This document shows positions 35,508-44,857 of a stretch of 64,000 nt of DNA, piece after piece. Positions within the stretch are counted from its first letter, which is position 1; each line of letters begins with the position of its first letter. The DNA is taken from contig NZ_QETB01000001.1 of assembly GCF_003123745.1 (NCBI RefSeq), positions 434,001 to 498,000 on the forward strand. Direction: 5' to 3'. The translations under genes were made by a program, and so were the position numbers. The DNA is from Ancrocorticia populi. Lineage in GTDB: Bacteria; Actinomycetota; Actinomycetes; Actinomycetales; Actinomycetaceae. Under the pieces are notes generated by a model. It saw only the letters and a program-made list of their open reading frames with translations. It ran no database searches and was not told the DNA's origin.

Positions 35508-36479
35508 ATGATCATCACGTTCACGCCGAACCCTTCGCTCGATCGCACCGTCACTTTGAACGCACCCCTCGCGCCTGGCGGGGTGCACAGAATCGAGATA
35601 GATCAGATACAGCCCGGTGGCAAAGGCATCAATGTAGCTTTCGGGCTGCAGCGTGCGGGTCTGGATACTCTGGCGATCTTTCAGGCCGCGCAGGGCGATC
35701 CTCTCTTGGATCTGCTTGCGGAGGTAGGGCTTCCGGTTCGCACCAGTCCTATCCGTGGGCGAGTACGAACAAATATCACGCTGCTGGATAGCAACGCCAC
35801 CACGAAGATCAACGAGCCTGGCGAAAAGCTGAGCGTAGTCGAGATTGCCGGCGTGGAGGCCGCACTGCTCAATGCCGTTGGGCCGGGTGACACGGTGATG
35901 CTCTCGGGTTCGCTCGCACCGGGGTTTGAGGTGCGCGAATACGCAAAGCTAGTGCGCAAGATTCGTCACGTCGGGGCGTGGGTGGGTGTTGATACGTCCG
36001 AGGCGCCGCTGCTGGCTCTGGCGCGTGAGCTTAGGGAGGATGAGGCCGCCGCCCCCAACTTCCTCAAACCCAACGCCGAGGAGTTGGGTCAACTCACGGG
36101 CCGCGATGGCCGCGACCTAGAAGCTGCGGCCGGGCGCGGCGACTTCGCAGGACTCCGTGAAGCGGCACTGGATTTGCAGAAGCGCGGCGTAAGCGACGTG
36201 TTGGTGACGCTGGGCGGGGCCGGTGCGATGCTGGCAACGGCCGAGGGCGTGTGGTTCTGTCAGGCGCCGGATGCTCCCGTGATTTCCACCGTGGGGGCCG
36301 GAGATTGCTCCACTGCCGGTTACTTGATCGGGCGCGCGCAGGGGATGGCAGGCCCCGAACGTCTGGCGCTAGCGGTTGCATACGGTTCCGCGGCGGTCTC
36401 GCTTCCGGGTACCACGACCCCGCACCCGAATCAGGTGGAGCCGTTCCTTCGTCTGGCACGATCACAACCAGTAGCATAG
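35508..36479 (+). CDS. fruK: PfkB-family 1-phosphofructokinase
   Basis: The 323-residue protein begins MIITFTPNPSLDRTV and contains IQPGGKGINVAFGL, the PfkB signature 1. The C-terminal catalytic motif VGAGDCSTAGYLIG holds the Asp base. The NPSLD start and the GGKGIN pattern favour 1-phosphofructokinase (FruK) or tagatose-6-phosphate kinase. The neighbouring HPr gene 38 bp downstream supports a role in PTS-linked fructose metabolism, although no fruA (EIIBC) gene lies in the window. Confidence 0.85.
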   Translation: MIITFTPNPSLDRTVTLNAPLAPGGVHRIEIDQIQPGGKGINVAFGLQRAGLDTLAIFQAAQGDPLLDLLAEVGLPVRTSPIRGRVRTNITLLDSNATTKINEPGEKLSVVEIAGVEAALLNAVGPGDTVMLSGSLAPGFEVREYAKLVRKIRHVGAWVGVDTSEAPLLALARELREDEAAAPNFLKPNAEELGQLTGRDGRDLEAAAGRGDFAGLREAALDLQKRGVSDVLVTLGGAGAMLATAEGVWFCQAPDAPVISTVGAGDCSTAGYLIGRAQGMAGPERLALAVAYGSAAVSLPGTTTPHPNQVEPFLRLARSQPVA

Positions 36480-36517
36480 GATCGCACGACATTCAGATAA
36501 CCGTAAGAGGAGCGTTC

Positions 36518-36775
36518 ATGGCTACGCGTATGGCGATTGTTGGTTCTGCAGTTGGTCTGCACGCCCGGCCAGCCTCCCTTGTTGCCAACAGAGCGGCTGA
36601 GTTCGATACGGACATTTTCCTCAGCCTTGATGGCGAAGCTGCGGTGGACGCATCCTCGCTCATGGCGGTGATGGCACTGGGCGCAGAGAAGGGTGCGCAG
36701 GTGACGGTTACCTCCGATAGCGGCGAAGCGGTGGCCGCGATCGCTGATCTGATCGAACGGGACCTTGACGCCTAA
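36518..36775 (+). CDS. ptsH: Phosphocarrier protein HPr
   Basis: The 85-residue protein begins MATRMAIVGSAVGLHARPAS with the phosphorylated His15 in GLHARPA. The HPr regulatory-site region DASSLMAVMALG contains Ser46. It transfers phosphate from enzyme I to sugar-specific EIIA. A strong Shine-Dalgarno AGAGGAG lies six bases before the ATG. The longer in-frame opening upstream overlaps fruK and is spurious. Adjacent to fruK, probably co-transcribed. Confidence 0.95.
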   Translation: MATRMAIVGSAVGLHARPASLVANRAAEFDTDIFLSLDGEAAVDASSLMAVMALGAEKGAQVTVTSDSGEAVAAIADLIERDLDA

Positions 36776-36832
36776 AACACCTTGTGTCTGGGCGAATATG
36801 CTTGAAGTGGCCCGGGCAAGTATTCTGTGACT

Positions 36833-38647
36833 ATGTCGCATATTCTCTCTGCAGTTGCTTGGCCATACGCCAATGGCCCCCGGCACATCGGTCATGTTGC
36901 CGGATTCGGTGTTCCTTCGGATGTTTTCTCCCGGTATATGCGAATGCGCGGCGAAGATGTGCTCATGGTGTCCGGCACTGACGAACACGGCACGCCCATC
37001 CTCGTGGCCGCAGAAGAAGAAGGCGTAACCCCCAAGGCGCTGGCCGATAAAAACAACCGCGTGATCGTTGAAGATCTGGTTGCCCTCGGGCTGTCCTATG
37101 ACCTGTTCACCCGCACAACCACCGTGAATCACGAGAAGGTTGTGCAGCAGATGTTTGAGACCTGCCGCGATAACGGCTACATGATCATCGAAGATACGGA
37201 CGTCGCCATCGATCCGATCTCTGGTAACACGCTCCCTGACCGGTACATCGAAGGTACTTGCCCAATTTGTGGGGCTGAGGGAGCCCGCGGTGATCAGTGC
37301 GATAACTGTGGAAATCAGCTAGATCCGCGCGATCTTATCGATCCGATCTCCAAGGTGTCCGGGCAAACACCAGAGTTCAAGGTGACTCAGCATTACTTCC
37401 TCGATCTTCCTGCGCTGGCCGAGGCACTGGCTGTCTGGCTGAACAAGGTAGAGGAAACCGGCGAGTGGCGCCAGAACGTCATCTCGTTCTCGCAGCATCT
37501 CCTAGAGGACGTCCGGCCGCGTGCGATGAGCCGCGATATTTCGTGGGGCATCCCAGTTCCGGGCTGGGAGGATCAGCCGAGTAAGCGCCTTTACGTGTGG
37601 TTCGATGCGGTGATTGGTTATCTTTCGGCCTCGGTGGAATGGGCGCGTAGGCGCGAGGCTGCAGGTAAGGGATCCGCCGAGGATTGGCGCGAGTGGTGGA
37701 ACAACCCCGAGGCCCTCTCCTATTACTTCATGGGCAAGGACAACATCGTTTTCCACTCCCAGATTTGGCCGGCGGAGCTGCTCGCCAATAACGGTGAGGG
37801 AGCCAAAGGTGGAGAGCTCGGCCCGCTCGGCAAACTCAATCTCCCCACGCAGGTCGTGGCCTCGGAGTTCCTGACGATGGAGGGCAAGAAGTTCAGCTCC
37901 TCCAAGGGCGTCGTGATCTACGTGCGCGATGTGCTCTCGCGTTATCAGCCCGATGCTCTGCGCTACTTCATCTCTATCGCTGGCCCGGAAACCTCCGATT
38001 CGGACTTCACGTGGGCCGAATTTGTTCGTCGCAACAACTCCGAGTTGGTGGCCGGTTGGGGCAACCTTGTGAACCGCACGGCTGCGATGATCGCCAAGAA
38101 TTTCGGGGAGATCCCCGCGGCGGGCGAACTTGAGGACATTGATCGTGAGCTCCTTGACACCGTGGAGTCCGGCTTCGAGACAGTGGGCGAATTGATCGCC
38201 CATCATCACCAGCGCTCAGCCCTCACCGAGGCTATGAAACTGGTGGGGGAGGCAAATGCCTACGTGACCCGTACGGAGCCCTTCAAGCTCAAGGCCCCCG
38301 AGCAGCGCGAGCGCCTGGGTACAGTCCTCCATACACTGGTGCAGGTGGTTTCTGATCTCAACACCATGATGAGCGTGTTCTTGCCTCACTCCTCCAACGC
38401 GATCGACAAGGTTCTGGGTGGGACTGGGGATATTGCTCCGATGCCGCAACTCGAAGAGGTTGAGGATCTGGACGGGGGAGATCCCTACCCGATCATCACC
38501 GGCGAGTACTCGGATCTTCGGCCGTGGGAGCGCGTTGCCGTCCAACCGGGAACCCCGATCTCCAAGCCGAAGCCGGTTTTCCAGAAGCTGGACGATGCCG
38601 TGGTGGAAGAAGAGCTTGATCGCCTCCGCGAGAAGGCCGGGGAGTAG
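36833..38647 (+). CDS. metG: Methionine--tRNA ligase
   Basis: The roughly 604-residue enzyme has the class I HIGH motif ([11 protein letters not shown] near residue 16), the zinc-binding knuckle pair [18 protein letters not shown], and a KFSSSKG variant of KMSKS. The anticodon-binding domain contains the N-L-V-N-R segment ([10 protein letters not shown]). No C-terminal tRNA-binding EMAP domain is present. An ATG at 36833 follows the -10-like TATTCT (36821-36826) by six bases, suggesting a leaderless start; a GTG two codons earlier is in frame. It begins the conserved metG-tatD block. Confidence 0.95.
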   Translation: MSHILSAVAWPYANGPRHIGHVAGFGVPSDVFSRYMRMRGEDVLMVSGTDEHGTPILVAAEEEGVTPKALADKNNRVIVEDLVALGLSYDLFTRTTTVNHEKVVQQMFETCRDNGYMIIEDTDVAIDPISGNTLPDRYIEGTCPICGAEGARGDQCDNCGNQLDPRDLIDPISKVSGQTPEFKVTQHYFLDLPALAEALAVWLNKVEETGEWRQNVISFSQHLLEDVRPRAMSRDISWGIPVPGWEDQPSKRLYVWFDAVIGYLSASVEWARRREAAGKGSAEDWREWWNNPEALSYYFMGKDNIVFHSQIWPAELLANNGEGAKGGELGPLGKLNLPTQVVASEFLTMEGKKFSSSKGVVIYVRDVLSRYQPDALRYFISIAGPETSDSDFTWAEFVRRNNSELVAGWGNLVNRTAAMIAKNFGEIPAAGELEDIDRELLDTVESGFETVGELIAHHHQRSALTEAMKLVGEANAYVTRTEPFKLKAPEQRERLGTVLHTLVQVVSDLNTMMSVFLPHSSNAIDKVLGGTGDIAPMPQLEEVEDLDGGDPYPIITGEYSDLRPWERVAVQPGTPISKPKPVFQKLDDAVVEEELDRLREKAGE

Positions 38648-38654
38648 ACGCCCG

Positions 38655-39629
38655 TTGGGGAAGAACAAGAAGAAGCGCCACGTTTATCCTGACGTCCCCG
38701 AGGTACTTCCGTATCCAGTTGTGGATAACCACACGCACCTGCCTGTACGGGGAGATTCGTTTGCAAGCGAAGAAGCTCAGCTAGCAACAGCCCCCGATTC
38801 AGCGGACTCGGAGCGGCAGGAGGGCAAAGGGATTCCTCTAACGATCGCCGGACAGCTGAGCCGGATGGAGGGCGCCGGCGTGAGGCGGGCCATCACGTGT
38901 GGATGTGAGGTCCCAACCCTGCAGCCCACGATAGAGCTGGCAGAACGGTTCCCGGATCAGCTTTCCGCCGCGATCGGTATCCATCCGAATGATGCACCGT
39001 TGCACCGCGGGATTACCGAGGAATCGCCAGATGGCATGACGCACGGCCTAGACCCATGGCACCGCGAGTACTCGCTCGAGGAAGCCGTGGCGCTAGTGGG
39101 AGATCTTGCTAGGAGCAACTTAGTTGTGGCTATCGGCGAGACCGGCTTGGACTACTTCCGCACGGCAGATGCCGGCAAGGCGGCTCAAGAGGAATCTTTC
39201 CGCATGCACATTGAGCTGGCCAAGGATCTAGACCTTCCGATGCAGATTCATGACCGCGAGGCTCACGAGGACTGCGTGCGGATCCTGCAGGAAATGGGAG
39301 CGCCCGAACGAACCGTTTTCCACTGCTTCAGCGGGGATCGTGAACTCGCCGAAATCTGCGCAGAGCACGGCTGGTATGCCAGCTTTGGTGGCACCATGAC
39401 GTATCCGGCTAACGGTGACTTGCGGGATGCATTTCAAGCTTTGCCTCCCGAACTGATTCTTGCGGAAACCGACGCCCCCTATCTAACGCCGGCACCTTGG
39501 CGCGGGCATCCAAATGCGCCCTACGCCGTGGCATACACCGTGCGGTATCAGGCTGAGCTGCTCGGGATTGGTCTAGAAGAGTGGTGCTGCCAGATCGATG
39601 CAAATACGCGCGAGGTATACGGCGTCTAA
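38655..39629 (+). CDS. tatD: TatD-family metal-dependent deoxyribonuclease
   Basis: About 324 residues from a TTG at 38655, eight bases after the metG stop, with GGGGAG in the end of metG as ribosome binding site. The long open frame before that overlaps metG and is a shadow. Metal-site motifs are all present: VVDNHTHLP, GIHPND, GETGLDYFR, QIHDREAHED, FHCFSG and ETDAPYLTP. The insertion of an acidic, Ser-rich piece after HTHLP (EEAQLATAPDSADSERQEG) is longer than usual. TatD proteins are 3'-5' DNA exonucleases. Confidence 0.93.
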   Translation: MGKNKKKRHVYPDVPEVLPYPVVDNHTHLPVRGDSFASEEAQLATAPDSADSERQEGKGIPLTIAGQLSRMEGAGVRRAITCGCEVPTLQPTIELAERFPDQLSAAIGIHPNDAPLHRGITEESPDGMTHGLDPWHREYSLEEAVALVGDLARSNLVVAIGETGLDYFRTADAGKAAQEESFRMHIELAKDLDLPMQIHDREAHEDCVRILQEMGAPERTVFHCFSGDRELAEICAEHGWYASFGGTMTYPANGDLRDAFQALPPELILAETDAPYLTPAPWRGHPNAPYAVAYTVRYQAELLGIGLEEWCCQIDANTREVYGV

Positions 39630-39644
39630 GATCTCTGCGAACAC

Positions 39645-39681
39645 AAAACCGGGGTGCGGCCTTGCGGTCACACCCCAGTTT
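39645..39681. terminator. Terminator between convergent tatD and membrane-protein gene
   Basis: GGGGTG (39651-39656) pairs with CACCCC (39671-39676), extended past one mismatch by AAAC/GTTT, and is followed by TTCTTTC. The A-rich left flank lets it serve both strands. Confidence 0.65.
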
Positions 39682-39695
39682 CTTTCGAGATTCAG

Positions 39696-40508
39696 CTAGA
39701 TGGCCGAACCCTGCGACGGGTTGTCATCTGGTGCGGCCGGAGGCGGCGGAGTCTGAGGAGACTGTGGGCTAGCGTACGGCTGTTGTGGAGCGCCCGGCTG
39801 CTGTTGGGCGGGGCCTCCGAATTGCTGTTGCTGCTGCGGGGGAACAGGTCCGCCGAAGGGCTGTCCTGGGCCCTGAGGTCCTGGTGCCTGCGGGCCAGGG
39901 TATGGCTGGCCGGGATAAGGCTGGTTCGGGGCCTGTAGGGCCGCAAGCTTCGCCTGCTTATTTGCCCAGATGGTGAAGTAGATGCCTGTGCCAACTAGAG
40001 CCACGCCTGCGATGAGGAGAATCCAGAAGCCGATGCTACGGCTGATTTCGGCTCCATAGGCTTCGAGCCGATCGGCATCTTCGAGATTCCAATTGATAGC
40101 GACGTTGCCAATCACAACAACGCCGGCAACGGTCACGAGGCTTGAGGATGAGACCATCTGCTTGGGGTTCACCTTGGAGAAGAACTGCATCACGAGTGGG
40201 ATGATGGCCAAGAGAATGAAGATCAGGCTGATGATGAAGGGGCCATCCGGTTCTCCCTGAGCCCAGCTAACTGACTCTGTGAAGCCACCACCGTAATCAG
40301 CTGAGAAGTACGGGAGGAAGAGCCCGATGAAGGCGATAAGCAGAGGGACACCGCACATCGCAAGGTTGACGATGCGGTCCTTTTGCTGCTTCTGGGCGGC
40401 CGGCTGCGGCGCGTTGAACGGGCCAGGCTGATAGGGACCGCCCTGATACTGAGGTACTCCGGGCTGCTGGCCTTGGGGGAAGCCATTGGGTGGTGTATTT
40501 GTGCTCAT
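39696..40508 (-). CDS. Four-helix membrane protein with Pro/Gln/Gly-rich termini
   Basis: I do not recognise the family. The 270-residue protein has a 40-residue N-terminus rich in Gln/Pro/Gly and four predicted helices (starting near VNLAMCGVPLLIAFIGLFLPY, FIISLIFILLAIIPLV, VTVAGVVVIGNVAI and FWILLIAGVALVGTG). A C-terminal tail rich in QQQ, PYPGQ and PGPQ motifs follows. Such proline-rich cytosolic tails are common in actinobacterial envelope proteins (DUF4190/DUF4064-like). It lies inside the tatD-rpfB locus but on the opposite strand. Role unknown. Confidence 0.6.
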   Translation of the reverse strand: MSTNTPPNGFPQGQQPGVPQYQGGPYQPGPFNAPQPAAQKQQKDRIVNLAMCGVPLLIAFIGLFLPYFSADYGGGFTESVSWAQGEPDGPFIISLIFILLAIIPLVMQFFSKVNPKQMVSSSSLVTVAGVVVIGNVAINWNLEDADRLEAYGAEISRSIGFWILLIAGVALVGTGIYFTIWANKQAKLAALQAPNQPYPGQPYPGPQAPGPQGPGQPFGGPVPPQQQQQFGGPAQQQPGAPQQPYASPQSPQTPPPPAAPDDNPSQGSAI

Positions 40509-40706
40509 GCCATTGACACTATCAGTGCATGGACCTAAGTCCCATTATTTGAACTAAATCAACAAAATCGCCGATGGAAGCTAGGTGAAAGCACCTTCAC
40601 ACTTATAGGCACTAGTCGAATTATCACGATCCGGTTACACTCGATATAGTTTTGTTATAAAGGGTGGGTCTCCAAGGCCTACTACGTTACTTATTGGAGG
40701 AACCGA

Positions 40707-41858
40707 GTGGGGCGACATAGCGGACCTGCCACTTCAGAATCGATCATTGATCTGGAGAACGTGGAGCACATCGGACCGCGCCGCGCAGCACTTCAGGCTG
40801 AGCGCGAAGCCGTTACAAACATTGAGGCCCTTGAGGGATCAGCGTTCGTACCGGCCCCGGTCTCCGACATCACTGTTGAGGCGAAGCGCTCCGGTACCAA
40901 GAAGAACGCGGGCTTTGGTGCAGCGGCCATGATTGCCACCGTCTCACTGTTCGGTGCAACTGGAGCGGTTAACGCGGACACGCTGTTTGCGAGTAATGAC
41001 TCAGATTCAGCCGACACTCCCGGAGTGAACACTGCGGCCCTTGCCAAGACCGATCAACCCGTCACCCTCACGGTGAAGGTTGACGGAGAATCCCAGACTC
41101 TCACCACGTCCACCACCACAGTGCACGATGCCCTTTCTGAAGCTGGTATCCACGTGAACTCAGATGACGAGGTTTCGGCCTCTATGTCCGATCCGATTGC
41201 CGATGGTGACACCATCACGATCGCGCGAGTGAACACCGAATCTGTGACCGAAAAGGTCACGGAGAAGTACGATACTGAAGAAGTTGAAGACGCCTCCCTT
41301 GAGAAGGGTGAAGAGGTTGTTGAGACCGAAGGCGTGAACGGTGTTGCCTACAAGACCTTCGACGTCACATCCAAGGATGGTGAGGAAACCTCTCGCGTTG
41401 AAACCATGCACGTGGTTCAGAGCGAGCCAGTGACCGAAGTGGTCCGCGTGGGCACCGGCGAGGCCGCCGCGGAAACGGAGTCTTCCTCCGATTCTGATTC
41501 TGATTCTGACTCATCAGATTCTTCGTCTTCTTCATCCGGCACCACGGCTGTTCCATCCGGTGATGCTCAGTCCATCGCTCATTCGATGATGGCCAGCTAC
41601 GGCTGGGGCGATGATCAGTTCACCTGCCTCGTCTCCCTGTGGCAGCGCGAATCTGGCTGGAACGCTAGTGCTTCGAATGCTTCTTCAGGCGCCTACGGTA
41701 TCCCTCAGGCCCTGCCTGGGTCCAAGATGGCATCCGCCGGTTCAGATTGGCAGACCAACCCAGCTACTCAGATCAAGTGGGGACTCGGCTACATTGAGGG
41801 ACGCTACGGCAACCCCTGTAATGCATGGGGCCACTCTGAGTCAGTCGGCTGGTACTAA
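40707..41858 (+). CDS. G5-domain cell-wall protein with lysozyme-like C-terminal domain (rpfB locus)
   Basis: The 383-residue protein has a cytosolic N-terminus and a hydrophobic helix near residues 70-92. One DUF348 ubiquitin-like repeat ([19 protein letters not shown]), a G5 domain (about 175-250) and a Ser-Asp repeat linker follow. The C-terminal domain of about 80 residues contains [12 protein letters not shown] with the catalytic-type Glu, then [15 protein letters not shown] and a Cys pair. This resembles the lysozyme/transglycosylase fold of aggregation-promoting-factor C-termini, not the Rpf domain expected in RpfB at this locus. GTG start after TTGGAGGAACC. Stop overlaps the rsmA start (TAATG). 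Confidence 0.85.
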   Translation: MGRHSGPATSESIIDLENVEHIGPRRAALQAEREAVTNIEALEGSAFVPAPVSDITVEAKRSGTKKNAGFGAAAMIATVSLFGATGAVNADTLFASNDSDSADTPGVNTAALAKTDQPVTLTVKVDGESQTLTTSTTTVHDALSEAGIHVNSDDEVSASMSDPIADGDTITIARVNTESVTEKVTEKYDTEEVEDASLEKGEEVVETEGVNGVAYKTFDVTSKDGEETSRVETMHVVQSEPVTEVVRVGTGEAAAETESSSDSDSDSDSSDSSSSSSGTTAVPSGDAQSIAHSMMASYGWGDDQFTCLVSLWQRESGWNASASNASSGAYGIPQALPGSKMASAGSDWQTNPATQIKWGLGYIEGRYGNPCNAWGHSESVGWY

Positions 41859-42748
41859 TGGAGGATGAGCGATCGGGCTTATTGAGCCTGACCGATATCC
41901 GCGCATTAGCCAACGAACTCAATAAGCGTCCCACGAAAACGCTCGGCCAGAACTTTGTTCACGATGCCGGAACAGTGCGCCGAATTGTGCGCGAAGCGGG
42001 AATTGGTCCAGAAGATGCCGTCCTAGAGATTGGTCCCGGGCTTGGTTCTCTGACGCTTGCGCTGCTTGAAACGGGTGCCACGGTGTCCGCCGTGGAGATC
42101 GATCCCGTCTTGGCCGCCGCACTACCGGCTACCGTTGATGCCCACATGCCCGATGCCTCCTCCCGTTTCGCCGTGCAACTGATGGACGCGATGCAGGTGG
42201 CGGGCGTGGGGGATTTGGCTTCGCCGTCGTCGTCCAAAAAACCCTTTGTCCCCAACAAACTCGTAGCCAACCTACCCTACAACGTTGCCGTTCCCATCCT
42301 CCTGACGCTGCTGGAGGCGCTGCCAAGCCTAGATGAGGCGCTCGTCATGGTACAGGCAGAGGTAGCCGATCGGCTGGCGGCGGGGCCAGGATCGCGCACG
42401 TACGGTGTGCCGTCGCTCAAGGCTGCGTGGTACGCGGACGTGGAGCGCGGATCAAAGGTGGCGCGAACTGTTTTCTGGCCAGTGCCGAACGTGGATTCAG
42501 CGCTGGTTTCGCTGGTTCGCCACCCGAGGCTCACGGATACTCCGCGTGAGAAGGTCTTCGCCGTGATCGATGCAGCTTTCTCCCAGCGCCGCAAGACTCT
42601 GCGCGCCGCGCTGGGCAACTGGGCCGGCTCGGGCGTGGAGGCCGAAGCGATCCTCCTGCGCGCGGGAATTTCTCCCAAGGCCCGTGGGGAGCAACTTACA
42701 GTCGAGGATTTCATCGCCATCGCGGACGCGGCACAAAGCTTCACCTAG
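41858..42748 (+). CDS. rsmA: 16S rRNA (adenine(1518)-N6/adenine(1519)-N6)-dimethyltransferase
   Basis: The 296-residue protein has [10 protein letters not shown] near the N-terminus, SAM motif [13 protein letters not shown], the acidic turn AVEIDPVL, and the catalytic motif NLPYNVAVP, followed by the C-terminal helical rRNA-binding domain. RsmA (KsgA) dimethylates the two adjacent adenosines near the 3' end of 16S rRNA. The ATG shares bases with the stop of the preceding G5 gene and has no good ribosome binding site, so it probably relies on coupled translation. Confidence 0.95.
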   Translation: MEDERSGLLSLTDIRALANELNKRPTKTLGQNFVHDAGTVRRIVREAGIGPEDAVLEIGPGLGSLTLALLETGATVSAVEIDPVLAAALPATVDAHMPDASSRFAVQLMDAMQVAGVGDLASPSSSKKPFVPNKLVANLPYNVAVPILLTLLEALPSLDEALVMVQAEVADRLAAGPGSRTYGVPSLKAAWYADVERGSKVARTVFWPVPNVDSALVSLVRHPRLTDTPREKVFAVIDAAFSQRRKTLRAALGNWAGSGVEAEAILLRAGISPKARGEQLTVEDFIAIADAAQSFT

Positions 42749-42809
42749 AGATCGCCTGCGCCAGACTAATCTTGAGTTGTGTACTATGCTCACGACGAAG
42801 AGAGGTCAC

Positions 42810-43817
42810 ATGGATCAGGCGATGCACAACCACTGGTTGGTTGCTGAGCGCCGGATCGATATATCCCTTGGCGGGCTCGCGGCCTGCGCCCTGTGGGTTC
42901 TGCTGATCCCCATGTCCGTCCTGCTCACCAACACCACTTGGACGCCTCGCTTTTCCCTCGCGGTCGTGGTGGTTATTCCCATCGCTGTCATCTTCATCGG
43001 GCTTTTCGGTTCGTCCCTTCGCGTTGTGCGGGCTATCGAGGACCGCGACCAAGAGGAGCTGGCGCGTTGGCGCACCACCTTAGTTGCGCCCGCTAGCCCG
43101 GATCTGCTCCAGGCACGGCTGCGCCGCATCCACTACCTGATGCTGGGTGTGATTGCGGTGGCAATGCTGGGATTGGCGGTGTTCGCCGCACTACGGCTAG
43201 GAGCGCTTGGCTACCCCGAAGAAGCCGGCTACGTCCGCGGAATCGCACTTCTTGCGCTGGGCGTGGCGTTGGGCGTGGGTGCGCTCATGCTCCCGGTCAG
43301 TGCCAAGGCCCAGCTTCGCGTGATCGTTGCGGTGGGTTGGCTAGTGCCACTGGGTGCCGTCCTGTGTGCCATTACCCTCATGTTTAACAGTGATGCCATC
43401 GCGGCTGCCGTCAACTCTCCTACGATGACCAGCTTCGTCTACGTGATCGTTGGCATCCTCATCATGCTGATAGCAGTCACGGCCGCTGGGTTTTGGATTG
43501 CGTGGTTGGGCCGCGCGTTTTCTGGGCGGAGTCTTTTGATTAACGACGACGACCGCCACGTCCCCTCCATCTCCTCCCAGCACGGGGTGGCCGAACCCGA
43601 GTTTGATGATGTGGATGTGGAAATTGTTGAGGATGCACTAGTAATTGATGCCCGTCAGAAGTGGCTAGCCGGGGCGATCGTGCTGTCTACGGTGGTTATC
43701 CTTGTGCTCGGTGCCGTTGGCTATGCTGGTACGCCCGTACACGGGGTTGTGGCCGGGGTGCTCAGCGTGTGCACGGTCCTCTTCTTGTATCGGATGCGCG
43801 GCGGCGCTAGCCGATAG
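42810..43817 (+). CDS. Multi-pass membrane protein of unknown function
   Basis: I do not recognise it. From the ATG at 42810, preceded by GAGAGG, the protein has 335 residues with about eight hydrophobic helices. Helices 1-2 come early (DISLGGLAACALWVLLIPM; LAVVVVIPIAVIFIGLFG), four more lie in the middle, and two lie at the C-terminus after an acidic cytosolic stretch (FDDVDVEIVEDALVID). Starts at 42786 or further upstream are in frame but worse. It lies between rsmA and hemH in the stretch that separates rsmA from ispE. Confidence 0.65.
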   Translation: MDQAMHNHWLVAERRIDISLGGLAACALWVLLIPMSVLLTNTTWTPRFSLAVVVVIPIAVIFIGLFGSSLRVVRAIEDRDQEELARWRTTLVAPASPDLLQARLRRIHYLMLGVIAVAMLGLAVFAALRLGALGYPEEAGYVRGIALLALGVALGVGALMLPVSAKAQLRVIVAVGWLVPLGAVLCAITLMFNSDAIAAAVNSPTMTSFVYVIVGILIMLIAVTAAGFWIAWLGRAFSGRSLLINDDDRHVPSISSQHGVAEPEFDDVDVEIVEDALVIDARQKWLAGAIVLSTVVILVLGAVGYAGTPVHGVVAGVLSVCTVLFLYRMRGGASR

Positions 43818-43876
43818 GGTGTCGCTAAGATCGCCCGTTTTCTCATTTGGGCAAGGCGGGCGTTAAGGTTGGATTC

Positions 43877-44857
43877 ATGAAACCTGCCGTCCTGATCGTC
43901 AACCTAGGTACGCCCGAAGCACCCACAGCGAAGAAGGTGCGTCCCTATCTTCGGGAGTTCCTTAGTGATCGCAGGGTCGTAGAGATGCACCCGGCGGTGT
44001 GGCGGCCGATTCTTGATGGGATCATTCTGCGCGTTCGGCCCAAGGCATCGGCCGAAAAGTATGCTTCCATTTGGTATCCCGAGGGATCTCCCCTCATGCA
44101 CTGGACGGTTCGCCAGCGTGATGCGCTGATCGAGCGCCTAGGGGACAGTGCGGAAGTGCGGCTGGCTATGCGTTACGGCAAGCCCAGCGTTCAAAGCGAG
44201 CTAAGCCGCCTGCACGCGGACGGCTACCGGAAGGTGCTCGTGGTCCCGCTCTATCCGCAGTATGCGGCATCCTCCGCAGGAACGGTTGTTGACGAAGTAG
44301 CTCGCTGGATTCTGGGCGCCCGGGATCAGTTGGAGATCCGGACCGTTCGATCCTTTCCTGAGGCGCCGGCCTACATTGATGCTTTAGTGGGTGCTATCGA
44401 ATCCTCGTGGCAGGAAAACGGCCGCCCAGATTTTGCTGGGGGAGACAAGCTGATCACCAGTTTCCACGGGATTCCCAAGGCGATGCACGAAGGCGGGGAC
44501 CCATACCGGTACGAGTGCGAGGCCACCGCAGATCTGTTGCGGAAGCGTCTGGGCTTGGATGAAGGCCAGTTGGTGGTTACCTTCCAGTCTGTATTCGGGC
44601 CGTCCGAATGGCTCAAGCCCGCCACAATCGACATGGTGGAGGAGCTGGGCAAGGGTGGAACTCGCCGAGTGGACGTGATTTGCCCTGGGTTCATGGCCGA
44701 CTGCTTGGAAACACTCGAGGAGATCAACATCTTGAACCGCGAGACCTTCATGGATGCTGGCGGTCAGGAGTTCCACTATATTCCGTGGGCAAACGATTCC
44801 GAGGGTTGCATCAACGCGATCGAGGAACAGGTGGCCGGGCGTATCGCCGGCTGGTGA
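43877..44857 (+). CDS. hemH: Ferrochelatase, enterobacterial/eukaryotic HemH type
   Basis: The 326-residue protein begins MKPAVLIVNLGTPEAPTAKK and keeps YLREFLSDRRVVE, YASIWYPEGSPLMH, VVPLYPQYA, the metal-site SFHGIPKAMHEGGDPY (His) and CPGFMADCLETLEEI with the Glu. These match E. coli HemH almost motif for motif, whereas most Actinobacteria carry the divergent coproporphyrin ferrochelatase CpfC. It would insert Fe2+ into protoporphyrin IX. No other haem-synthesis gene is in the window, which raises the question of the porphyrin source. Ends next to the convergent CDF gene with no gap. Likely acquired by transfer (inference). Confidence 0.92.
   Translation: MKPAVLIVNLGTPEAPTAKKVRPYLREFLSDRRVVEMHPAVWRPILDGIILRVRPKASAEKYASIWYPEGSPLMHWTVRQRDALIERLGDSAEVRLAMRYGKPSVQSELSRLHADGYRKVLVVPLYPQYAASSAGTVVDEVARWILGARDQLEIRTVRSFPEAPAYIDALVGAIESSWQENGRPDFAGGDKLITSFHGIPKAMHEGGDPYRYECEATADLLRKRLGLDEGQLVVTFQSVFGPSEWLKPATIDMVEELGKGGTRRVDVICPGFMADCLETLEEINILNRETFMDAGGQEFHYIPWANDSEGCINAIEEQVAGRIAGW

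Noticed and set aside
38418-38654. Long N-terminal extension of the TatD frame
   Set aside because: It lies wholly within metG in another frame; the protein similarity begins at the TTG at 38655.
40509-40706. Possible c-di-AMP (ydaO) riboswitch upstream of the G5/lysozyme-like gene
   Set aside because: Such riboswitches precede many actinobacterial rpf genes, so I looked for the conserved ydaO core; it is not present. The region has only promoter-like AT-rich DNA and a GGAGGA ribosome binding site.
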